A stretch of 64,000 nucleotides of DNA, from positions 15,000,955 through 15,064,954 of the forward strand of contig NC_054713.1 of the NCBI RefSeq assembly GCF_016097555.1, given 5' to 3'. The notes below the pieces were generated by a model. It had not been told where the DNA came from. It saw nothing but the letters and a program-made list of their open reading frames with translations, and ran no database searches. The position numbers and the translations under genes are program-made. Position 1 is the stretch's first letter. Every line of letters begins with the position of its first letter. The stretch is from Gigantopelta aegis. Its lineage: Eukaryota > Mollusca > Gastropoda > Neomphalida > Peltospiridae. Positions 19,651 to 29,075 of the stretch are shown here, piece by piece.

Positions 19651-20362
19651 AACCCGAGTACTCTGACTGTAAGAGAGCTGGACGGCCATTTGGGCAGATA
19701 TACGCTCTCATTACAGTCAGAGACCAAGCTATGTAATTTTCATTCAATCGCTGCCCACTAAAGAGTTGTCAAAAATTCCCGCTTCGGGCACTTGTATTAT
19801 TGCATGAGACGGCCCCTGGAAAACGTCCAATGGCTGAGTGGCCGATCATGTGACGCTACGTCACAATATAGGTCGGCGAACTTTCTGCTGTCCGAAGTTT
19901 ACCGAAGCTTAGCTGAATGTGGGTGCTGTCGGGTTTCTTTCTGTAGTGTGTGTATTAGTGATTAATATCTGGATTCTTTTTAATCACGGAACTCGAAAAT
20001 GATCATGTAAATGTATTTGACGTCAAACATAGGATTGTTGTGGTATTAGAGCGGGAATCTCCAGTGGCGTAGCGTAGGTTGCCAACGCCCGGGACAAGGC
20101 AAGTATTGCGCCCCGTCCCGTAACCAGTGGACCGTTAGCACTCCCTGAGTCCCTTCAACCAGTCCAGAATTTTGCGCCCGAGGCAACGGCCCCGGTGGCC
20201 CCGCCCACGCTACGCCACCTGGAATCTTTCTGACTACTCTTTGGTGGGCAGCGATTTCAAGAAAGAAACTTACGTAGCTTGGTCTCTAACTGTTGGCCTA
20301 ATGAGAGCGTATAACTGTCCAAATGTCCGCACAGCTCTCTTACAGTCAGAGTACTCGGGCTA
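19651..20362. mobile_element. MULE-like MITE, copy 2, carrying a hAT-like insert
   Basis: The ends match 16192-16672 (CCCGAGTACTCTGACTGTAA and its inverse). The decamer GTGGTGACGT lies on both sides (19641-19650, 20363-20372). That sequence is also the target duplication of the SINE directly to the left. A GC-rich insert (20062-20220) interrupts the right half. Confidence 0.88.
20062..20220. mobile_element. Small hAT-like MITE nested in the MULE-like MITE
   Basis: Ends CAGTGGCGTAGCGT and ACGCTACGCCACCT are inverse. The flank GGAATCT is duplicated around it. Removing it restores the continuity of the host element (GGGAATCT then TTCTGACT). Confidence 0.8.
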
Positions 20363-20537
20363 GTGGTGACGTAGAGTAAAGTGTGTGCCCACGTGTCATT
20401 TTCTTCATAAACTTGGCTCATTTACCTTCGACAAACTCAAATTGCCCTTTTTAGAATTTTACCACCCATCTCCACTTGTATATTCGCCAATCTGATAGGA
20501 TGTCAGTGGCGTAGGAAGGTGCCAAAACGTGGGGAGT

Positions 20538-20570
<33 letters not shown>

Positions 20571-20575
<5 letters not shown>

Positions 20576-20736
20576 GAATCCCTTTGGCTCGAACCCCGTC
20601 GGTGCGCGTGAAAGAGTTCGACCCATCGGGTAGTTCACCTTATCCATTCGGTCAAGTGTAAATCGGGACTTCGTTTTTGGTTCGAGCATTGTGGTGTATT
20701 CGATACTCCCGAGTTTGACAGAACGAGATTCTACTG
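20571..20736. mobile_element. mariner-type MITE, copy 2, shorter
   Basis: Same ends as 5503-5940 (CAGTTGAATCC... and ...AACGAGATTCTACTG then TA). It too follows directly on a (CA)n run (20538-20570). About 270 bp of the interior found in copy 1 is missing. Confidence 0.7.
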
Positions 20737-21422
20737 TATATATAAACCATAGCTGCTGCTACTGGATCAAAGTGCAAAGCATCTCCCCTTGCGCCCACCC
20801 CCACCCCGATTCCTTCGCCAAGTATGGGAATGGGAACTGTATTTACGTGCCCAAGTCCCTAGGGTTCAGGTACGCCTACCCCGGACTCAACCTCTGACTT
20901 CGCCAGTGATCGATTCCGGGGCAGGAGGGTACGCCAATGTATGTTCTCTTGTCTGTGAGACTGCATGTATAAAACTGTTTTGCCCCTTTTAAAATGGTGG
21001 ATTCAAGTAACAAAACCGCTAATCGATTAATTGTATACGATTCTGTTGAATCCCTGATTACAAAACCAATAATATTATCATTTCCAATATAACAATATTT
21101 GCATGTCAAAAACTACAAGCAGGTATTGTACTGAACACCGTGTAGGCCTAAATTATTCACTGGATCTAAAATTATAACGGTTCATAACATTTGTTATGTT
21201 TTAATAAATTATGCAGTCACCGCGGTAACAAACACTAACTGCTGAAACGTACGAATATTAATACCATAAAGCTGTATTAAATATTTAATAATAGCTTATT
21301 TCGGTCAAGTGCTGTTGCGTATAAATATATACTCTGTCAAAAAAGAAACGCATAGGTGATAGGGAAAGAAGAAACGTTTTTGATTTTACAAAATATCGGG
21401 ATTTTTTTTACAATGTTGCTGA

Positions 21423-21533
21423 AATTCACAAAGCTCTCTTAGGTTCTGCTAGACAACAAAGCGTCCTCTTTGCAAGTCTTTTAGCATTGCACTGCGAGAT
21501 CGCAAAGTTGCGAGAGTTTAGTGAATTAGGCCC
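21423..21533. mobile_element. Small MITE with TIR of GAATTAGGCCC type
   Basis: It runs from AATTCACAAAGCTCTC to GAGAGTTTAGTGAATTAGGC and matches, in inverse orientation, 53741-53857 over its whole length. It has inserted in the 5' part of the Tc1 element. Confidence 0.7.
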
Positions 21534-21689
21534 ATGGAATGGGACAGCATGCCCAAATGCACCCTAAAACAAATTTAACGCACGTTGTGCGACAATTGCA
21601 GGAAATCGGCGTTAAATGGTCAGATTTTGGCGAATACACGTGAAACTCGGGGAAAAGATTGAGGTAGTGATGGGTATTTAAAGCTGCAA

Positions 21690-22658
21690 TGTTCGCAATG
21701 ATGCCTCATTTCCATTTCGACGTAGATGAGTTACAAGATGCCGACATTGCAATAGGCTGCCTCCAGTGAGGTGAATCGCAGTCAGCAGTCGCACGCCACA
21801 CGAACGTCCATCAGAGCATCATTTCACGTCTCTGGGGCAGGTACCAGCAGTTTCAGTCACCTGAAGACCGGCCCAGAAGTGGAAGACCTCGCATAACAAC
21901 TGCAGCACAAAATCGCTACATCCGGGTTCTGCACTTGTGCCATCGAACTGCCACAGAAACGAACACTGATGGACGCATACCTGGTTTGAGAAGGGTGTCT
22001 GCACAAACTATTCGGAACCGACTTCGAGAAGCTGGTTTAGAGCCTATGGGCTAGGAGACAGTATGTTGGCCCCGTCCTGCGACGTCAACATCGACATTTA
22101 CGTGTTCGCTGGTTCACAAATGTACAGGGGTGGAACTTGGGAAACTGGCGGCGGGTATAGTTCAGCGACGAGTCACGTTTCCTTCTACAGCGACGTGATG
22201 GACGACAACGTGTTTACAGACGCCGCAATGAACATTTTGCCAACAACTGCGTCACCCAAGTTGACAGATTCTGTGGAGGGAGTGTCATGATGTGGGGAGC
22301 CATCTCATACACCGGCAGAAGTGAACTTGTGTTCGTACAAGGCAACCTGACAGCTGTACGCTACCGAAATGAAATTGTTCGTCGTCACATGCTTCCCATT
22401 TTGGATCGACAGAGAGAACTCTTTCAGCAGGACAATTCCAAGCCGCATACGGCACGTGTAACAATGGATTTCCTTCAGAATGAGAACAATAATGTGCTGC
22501 CATGGCCATCAAGATCGCCAGATCTCAACAACATTGAACATCTATGGGACGAACTGGACAGACGTGTACGCCAGCGTGACCCGGAGCCTCGGACGCTTCC
22601 GCAACTGTCACATGCACTGCAGGAAGAATGGGCTAGGATTCCACGTGCCCGGACTTAG
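21690..22658 (+). pseudogene. Broken Tc1-type (DD34E) transposase
   Basis: Recognisable blocks in order: an N-terminal helix-turn-helix part (SAVARHTNVHQSIISRLWGR near 21790), the linker RPRSGRPR (near 21875), a second helix (TIRNRLREAGLEP near 22020), then the catalytic part with FSDES (first Asp), QQDNSKPHTA (second Asp) and SPDLNNIEHLWDEL (Glu), ending at 22658. It would cut and paste the element. It is dead: a TGA after CLQ (near 21767), a frame change near 22050 and an in-frame TAG at 22158. The last 124 codons (22287-22658) are open. Old copy of a transposon gene. Confidence 0.9.
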
Positions 22659-23009
22659 ATACTCATTCAGTTTATGCCAAGGAGATGTCGCGCAGTGATT
22701 GCTGCTGCTAGTGACCACACAAGGTACTGCCGTCAGCGCCCTCGCGCGACGCTGTTTGATGACAAAATCGCCTCCACTGCCGTCAGTCCATAGCAAGAAC
22801 ATTGTCACATACTCATGTTAAATTTGACTGTGATACGATCATAAATAACGAAATTATGCCACTTTGTGTTAAAGTGCTGTTCCAGATGTATGATGTATTG
22901 AGCTATATCAATCAAGATATTATTTAATATGATTAGAAAATTAAAAAACAAAAATGTAAAAAAAATTATATACCGGTATATTTTCCATTTAAAAATATTC
23001 CCCTAAAAA

Positions 23010-24680
23010 ACAGAACCAGCTGAATTCGTTTCGGGAATTTCCGTAAGATTTGATCCGTGACGTCACGAAGGGAACTCCTTTCGATAGTCAGCGCCATTGT
23101 GCATTGCTTCTTTTGTGTTTATTATGGTTAAACGGCGTGTTGTTGGCGGCTGTAGCAATACAAAAGCCGATAAATTTAGTCTTCACGCATTTCCTAGTAA
23201 TGTTGCTGTGAGAAAGCTGTGTGAATTTGATTAAAACAACGTGGAAATACTCGACAGGAAGAAAATGCCGGAGACCGTTGCGACAGCAGACACTTTAGTT
23301 TCGATTCGTCCGAACTGGCTTGTCGGCTTAAGCGAGATATGGGAATATCATGTGTTATGGCTTTTAAAAAAAGATGCCGTACCAACAATTTTTCTGCGAC
23401 ACAAAACAAATGACAACATGCCGACGCCATCCACACCGAAACGACCTTGGGGTGCATATCGTCAATGTCGCAAATTGCGTTATGCTTTCCAACTCCGGTC
23501 AGTTTATTTTCTCATGCACGGTTCGTGCAATCATCGAAATCCGATTTGTTGTCGTTTGCATCTCGTCCATTTGTGAGATTTTTCTTTACAGTTCGAGAAC
23601 ATTAAAACAATAAAGTACAGACAAGTAAGTATCTATAGCCTAGTCCGTCCCATCCTACAAAAATGTAGGGTTGTTGTTTTTTGTAAAAAAGAAAAGAAAA
23701 AAAAGAAGAAGCTAATTTTGTATGCATCTTAGAAAACAATCGGCTCAGAAATAAATTACTTGTAAATTCCATAGTATGAAAAAAGGCGTTCTCTGTAAAA
23801 CAGACTATAAATACATTAAATTAATTTTACTATACCTTCCCAGAGAAAACCTTTTTTCATACTATGGAATGTGCTATAAGTTATTTATTTCTGAGCAGGC
23901 TGTTTTCACAACTGCACACAAAAATATAGTATTGTTTTGTTATTTCCAAAACACTTTTACTTGTAATTTTTACGCCAAACTAAACTGAAATTATTCACTT
24001 AAAAAAACATCTTCATAGATGGATGGGACGGACTAAAAGTCGCTTTTGTTTATTTCTTAAATTTAAAATAAGTTATTTATTTCTGAGCAGACCGTTTTTA
24101 CAACTGCACAGAAAATAGTATTGTTTTGTATTTCCAAAACACTTTTACTTTTTTTTTTTCTTTTTTTTTTTACGTCAAACTAAACTGAAATTATAATAAA
24201 TAAAAAACCCATCTTCATAGAGGGATGGGACGGACTAAAAGTCATTTGTGTTTATTTCTTAAAATTACCGATATCGGGTCCACTTGACTCGTAGAATTCA
24301 AGAGTTATTTATCGTCTTTTCTACTACATCACAAGTATTAGAACATACAGTGTAGCAAAATAATTTGCACGAAAAGCTAAAGAACAAAACAAGAATAAAA
24401 GTTGTAAATTAGTGGTAAGCTGTCTCCACGACCATTTTCATCGTCATCTGTCAGGCCGGTGGTTCGTCGGAAGATGTTCCAGGTTCAAACTGATAAGGCA
24501 TTATTTGTTAGAAGAATCGCATGATCAATGAGCTTGGCAGTCGCTGTCGGTCCCACTTTCGCTTGCGCTGGAAGTCATCTCGTGGTATGTTTATGTGAAG
24601 CGCGTTCTCTTCGTGACGTCACGGCTATTTACAGGCAAATGTTTTTACCGAGAATTTTACTCGGTCGTTTCCGGCAGTGT
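23010..24680 (+). mobile_element. THAP-domain element nested in the Tc1 copy
   Basis: Inverse blocks CCGTGACGTCACGAAGGGAAC (23055) and GTTCTCTTCGTGACGTCACGG (24604) mark subterminal inverted repeats. The exact borders are not fixed. Inside lie a THAP-like frame and two tandem copies of a ~190-bp AT-rich block (23878-24060 and 24068-24255) containing GATGGGACGGACTAAAAGTC. P-type transposases carry THAP domains, so a P-like origin is possible but not shown. Confidence 0.55.
23124..23425 (+). pseudogene. Degenerate THAP zinc-finger reading frame
   Basis: ATG at 23124 opens MVKRRVVGGCSNTKADKFSL and HAFPS, the start of a THAP DNA-binding domain, and stops at TAA 23232. The next blocks appear in other frames: a CDSRHF block near 23280 and the family hallmark AVPTIF near 23380. 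The first zinc-ligand cysteine (usual C-x-x-G-x-C) reads Arg (CGT, one base from TGT), and the conserved Trp of the RKLW motif reads Cys. With the frame breaks, this is a dead copy. Confidence 0.7.
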
Positions 24681-25142
24681 TCTACGGGAGTGAATGTTTT
24701 AATACTTTTATGGGGCATTTTCGTAATTATTGATTTACATATCAGTATAAAATATTATTGCAATGAATTAAGAAAGCATTTAATTGTGGAATTTGAAATT
24801 TTAGTGTATGGTCTGGCACAGCACTGTCATTCCATGAATATTTCGCCTATGCGTTTCTTTTTTGACAGAGTATATTAGTGTTCGGTGCATCAAACTGAAA
24901 CTATCAATTACAAAAACATCACTGGGAAGGTTGGAATATGAACTTAATGAACCTTCTGTCTACTATTGCACTATAAACATTATTTTAGCCTCGCACTCTC
25001 AGGTAGGCCTACAGGTGGGGCTGTGAGGGCCACGCCCTCTAACCCCTTGGGCCCTTAAATACATCTATTTTCCTCCTCCAGTGTCGTTCCCCCCTCCCCC
25101 CTCAAATATATTCCACGGGCTCTAACTCCAGAGTTGAAACTG

Positions 25143-25325
25143 AGGGGTGGATGTAGCCCAGTAGTAAAACGCTCACCTGATGCAAGGTCAGTCTAGGATC
25201 GATTCCGATCGATTGGCCCATTGGGCTCTTTCTCGTTCCAATCAGTGCGCCACGACTGGTATAACAAAGGCCTTGATATGTACAGTCCTGTCTGTGGGAT
25301 AGTGCATGTAAAAGATATCTTGCTT
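25143..25325 (+). mobile_element. SINE H1 head, 3'-truncated
   Basis: Starts GGTGGATGTAGCCCAGTAGT with B-box AGGATCGATTCC and breaks off in the core at AAAAGATATCTTGCT. There is no tail. Confidence 0.75.
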
Positions 25326-25943
25326 GCTTGCAAACATATTTTATTGTGCAAAGAACAAAATAATTGGGCACAAGTTTGACAATTTACGAAGCCCTCTTCT
25401 ATATTCATACAATATACATGGCTACCTATATATTACATAGATGTAAATATAAACTACATGTGTACATTCAAGGATAACCAGTGTAAGGAAATGTATTGTA
25501 TACAAAAGAATGTAAAGGAAAGAAAAACAAATATGATACAAAAGATTACATAAATAGTACATCACGTGCAGTTAAATTCGCTATCACATTTACAAATAAT
25601 GTTTTTGGTAATTTAAATAATACTTTATTAATCAAAACGATGAGTTTTTTAAATATATATTTGAACATAAGTAAATATTTCTTTATTATCGGCATCGCTT
25701 AATGTGTTTCTACCATATAACAGTAACTGTAAATCTATTGGTTGAAAAAGCTGTAAGGAATTACATAGTTCTCTGTTGTTCATATTGTTTACATTGTAAG
25801 AAAAAATGGATATTGTTTTCTAATCTGTATCCACATGAAGGGTCTGTGGTTAAAGTCCACATCTGTACAAATCGGCTACTGATGGATACATGTAGCATGT
25901 TTTCTCCAAGACCACGAGTCAAAAATTACCAACCAAAACAACC

Positions 25944-26153
25944 AACCAGTGCCCCATGATGGTATATCAATGGTAGTGGTATATGCTGTCCTGTCTGTGA
26001 AAGTGCACATAAAAGATACCTTTCTACTAATAGAAAAATGTGTCGGGTTTTCTCTCTAAGTCTATATGTGAAAACATACGAAATGTTTAACATCCAATAG
26101 CAGATGATTAATAAATCAATGTTCTCTAGTGACGTCGTTAAACAAAACAAACT
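25944..26153 (+). mobile_element. SINE core and T1 tail, 5'-truncated
   Basis: It begins at the ACCAGTGCCCCATGATGG core and ends GTCGTTAAACAAAACAAAC. The head is missing. Confidence 0.8.
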
Positions 26154-26379
26154 GTGTAGGCCTAAGGTGTAGTGTCCAGCAGATCTGATAGAAAACATTT
26201 ACCCATTGACTTCCTAATAATACTTAATCAATGATGATGTAATATTAGAAAATGGTACATAAGATCCTAACAATTATTGTCAGGTTCAGGTACATTATTT
26301 CGGAGGAATGTCTAAATTAATGTAATTAATTTCAATAACCCCTGATGTACCATCTCATATACTACTATGCTGTATTTAT

Positions 26380-26752
26380 TTAAAGTGACAGACCCTGGTT
26401 TTTAAATACTACGACGTATTTTTCACTATTAAAGCCGTTTTTGTAAATTTAAATTAGAAGTATTTACAGTTTATTATTTAGAATATTAATTTTCGTACAC
26501 CTGAAGTGGTTCTGGTCATCTAGGTTTTTGCTGTACCCCAAAATATATTTTTCGTAATTCTAAAAACACACGTTCGTCTGAGAAGTAATGTTATTGAGAC
26601 AAGCTCTATTTTTAGACGGTATTTATCTGTTTAAAGATCATAGACTTTAGCTTCTCTCTGTTATAATCTTATGCAAATGTGTGTTGCATGTTTGTAGATT
26701 AACTAATCTTAGTGTCCATTTTCAAGGGTTAAAACTAGGTATACGCCTTTAA
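26380..26752. mobile_element. TTAA-ended MITE, copy 2 (diverged)
   Basis: Begins TTAAAGTGACAGACCCTGGT and ends AAAACTAGGTATACGCCTTTAA. Shares TTCTGGTCATC and CGTCTGAGAAGTAAT interior blocks (in inverse or direct form) with 2325-2708 and 59212-59614. Confidence 0.65.
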
Positions 26753-26907
26753 TAAAGAAATTCAAATCATAGTCAAAACAGACTAAGGTCCAAGTCATCT
26801 AGTTCTCTCATTACTAAAGAGAAAACGTTAAACATAAAACAGTGAACTCCTCACAAGATCTACGTGTTAGATTGTAATTGTACATGGTCAACTGCATAGG
26901 AAGTTTA

Positions 26908-27212
26908 AAAGTTTGTTTTGTTTAACGACACCACTAGAGCACATTGATTTCTTAATCACCGGCTATTGGATGTCAAACATTTGGTAATTATGACATAGTC
27001 TTAGAGAGGAAACCCGCTACATTGTCCCACTAGTAGCAAGGGATCTTTTATATGTACCATCCCACAGGCAGGATAGCACATACCACGGCCTTTGATATAC
27101 CAGTCGTAGTGCCTGGCTGTAATAAGAAATAACGCAATGGGCCCACCGACAGGGATCGATCCCACACCGACAGCGCATCAAGCGAGCGCTTTACCATTGG
27201 GTTACGTTACGC
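26908..27212 (-). mobile_element. tRNA-derived SINE, H1 head and T1 tail, full length
   Basis: Minus-strand copy with all parts: head near 27212 with GGGATCGATCCC, core, and tail GTGTCGTTAAACAAAACAAA. Confidence 0.9.
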
Positions 27213-27329
27213 CTCGACTGCAGAGGAATGCAAGCGAATGTTCTTGTGTATTCGATGATTACAAAAAAACAATGTACCGATGGCAGTGAAATAGATGACT
27301 TCAAATGACCGAGTTTTGATATTATAATG

Positions 27330-27668
27330 TTAAAGTTTGTTTATTTTGTTTAACAATACCACTAGAGCACATTGATTTGATATTACACATGTATAATGAT
27401 TCGAATTGGTTTATTGAATACATACAGTATAAATTATGTTATGATTTTGCAATCGATGGCATTTGATGAGTATGGAAATTGGTGGCATTATTTTAGACAT
27501 TCGCTTTTCTCCGAGATAATACAGCTGACAGTAAGCACATTGATTATTAATCATCGGCTACTGGATGTCAAAAGACAGAATAATGATTTTTATTGTCCTG
27601 TTTTTGACATCCAATAGCCGATGATTAATAAATCAATGTGTTCTAGAGGTGTGTCGTTAAACAAAAAA
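27330..27668. repeat. SINE tail fragments in opposite orientation
   Basis: A T1 tail piece on the minus strand (27330-27385), another minus piece (27535-27575) and a plus-strand piece (27601-27668, ending GTGTCGTTAAACAAAA) form an imperfect inverted arrangement around about 150 bp of unrelated DNA. Confidence 0.65.
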
Positions 27669-28129
27669 CTACTTTTTTAAAATTATGAAATAAAGCATTA
27701 TTTTGAAGTCACAGTCTGCATCTTTGAGTTCACTATTGTATCGACTTAAAGCGTCACGACTATCTTAAATGAGCCACTTTGAGTCCTAATGACGCAAAGT
27801 GACATCGAATTTGCGTTATGGCGTCATAACTACGTCATAGTATAGTTTTAATAAGATATTTTAATTCTTTGATAGCATATTTCTATTTCCTTATAATAAT
27901 TTATGGGGTCTAAAATCAACCTCAAAGTTGGTTTTGGTGGCCATATTGGATTTGTGCTAATAAACACCTTTCCCAGAATCTTAACAATATTAAAAAAAAA
28001 AACACCCAAAAACCCCATTCTGTTGCAATTTGTTCTAGTTCCAGTCAATTTTTTACTGGACTATATGCGACATTTTTTGTGTTTATCAAGCAAAGAATAG
28101 TAAGTATTTGACGGTTAATGTTAACAATT

Positions 28130-28457
28130 TATTTTGTTTAACGACACATTGATTTATTATAATAGTCGGCTATCGAGTGTCAAACATTTGGTACTTCTGA
28201 CATATAATAGTCTTGGGGCGCGACCGGCCTAGGATCGATCACCGTTGATGGGCCCATTGGACTATTTCTCGATCCAACCAGTCCACCACGACTGGTATAT
28301 CAAAGGCTGTGGTATGCGCTAAACTGTCTGTATAAAAGATATCTTGCTACTAATGGAAAAATGTATCGGGTGACTGTGTCAAAATTACAATGTTTGACAT
28401 CCAATAGCCAATGATTAATAAATCAGTGCTCTAGTGGTGTCGTTAAACAAAATAAAC
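28130..28457 (+). mobile_element. SINE fragment pair: short minus tail, then plus H1-T1 copy
   Basis: A minus-strand T1 tail fragment (28130-28205) abuts a plus-strand copy that starts within the head (GGCCTAGGATCGATCACC) and ends GTGTCGTTAAACAAAATAAAC. Confidence 0.75.
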
Positions 28458-28599
28458 CACATACCACGGCCTTTGATATATACCAGGCGACAGAAATATT
28501 GCTAAAATTATTTTAACCTGTAGGCCTGCGCCAAAGTTTGAGATGATCAGTAGGCCTATTTATGACTTCCATATAATCATAAGTGACGTCGGTCTGGAA

Positions 28600-28797
28600 T
28601 TATCCCCGTAACTGGGCACATTGGGCTATTTCTCGTTCCAGCCAGTGCACCACGACTGATATATCAAAGTCCGTGGTATGCGCTATCCTGTCTGTTGGAT
28701 GGTGCATAGATGAAAGATTACATGCTACCAATGGGAACAAAATATGGCCGGTTATTAATAAATCAATATGCTCTAGTGTTGTCGTTAAATAAAAACT
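28600..28797 (+). mobile_element. SINE core and T1 tail upstream of the TCF19-like start
   Basis: 5'-truncated copy from CACATTGGGCTATTTCTCGT to GTTGTCGTTAAATAAAAAC. It ends about 190 bp before the start codon at 28990. A (GT)n plus G-run (28801-28837) lies between. Confidence 0.8.
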
Positions 28798-28804
28798 CGA
28801 GTGT

Positions 28805-28835
<31 letters not shown>

Positions 28836-28989
28836 GGATGACCACGTGACGTTTAATGGACCATAACTTGGTCGAACTCGACCTGCGAACCCTACTACGG
28901 GATTTCCCCCACAACACGGCTGTTGCGGCCATTGTCGCGGCAATTTTAAAGTCCAATGGGCAGTGCCCAAATCTAGTTGGCGTTGTTCA
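28798..28989 (+). promoter_or_regulatory. Probable promoter and 5' UTR of the TCF19-like gene
   Basis: Only about 190 bp separate the upstream SINE from the start codon. The part from 28850 on is GC-richer than its surroundings and has several CG dinucleotides, as for a TATA-less promoter. No core motif could be fixed. Inference from position. Confidence 0.3.
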
Positions 28990-29075
28990 ATGATGGACAC
29001 AACAAACTCAGACCATTGGCAGTTACGTCGGATAGGTAACCCAGCAACTTGTCCATTAGTTCTGGACGTGTTTCC
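28990..29075 (+). CDS. TCF19: TCF19-like exon 1 (start codon)
   Basis: ATGATG at 28990 opens MMDTTNSDHWQLRRIGNPAT and runs to a consensus donor GTAAGT with two bases left over, exactly the phase needed by exon 2. WQLRRIG resembles the first strand of vertebrate TCF19, and the junction reads VFP-LKEGTLTFG. No other fitting exon was seen in the 8.5 kb before exon 2. Chosen by phase and similarity; a cDNA would settle it. Confidence 0.7.

Larger units (their letters stand above)
21327..24874 (+). mobile_element. Tc1/mariner element split by a nested THAP-domain element
   Basis: The first 29 bases (TATACTCTGTCAAAAAAGAA...) are the exact inverse of 24846-24874, so both true ends are present, with TA borders. 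Between them lie a broken transposase (21690-22658) and then about 2 kb of foreign DNA (about 23010-24680) with its own inverted ends. A small foldback sits at 21423-21533 in the 5' part. The uninterrupted element would be near 1.6 kb, usual for Tc1. Confidence 0.88.

Noticed and set aside
23776..24878. Plus-strand frames inside the THAP element
   Set aside because: AT-rich with an internal direct duplication; they do not continue the THAP protein.
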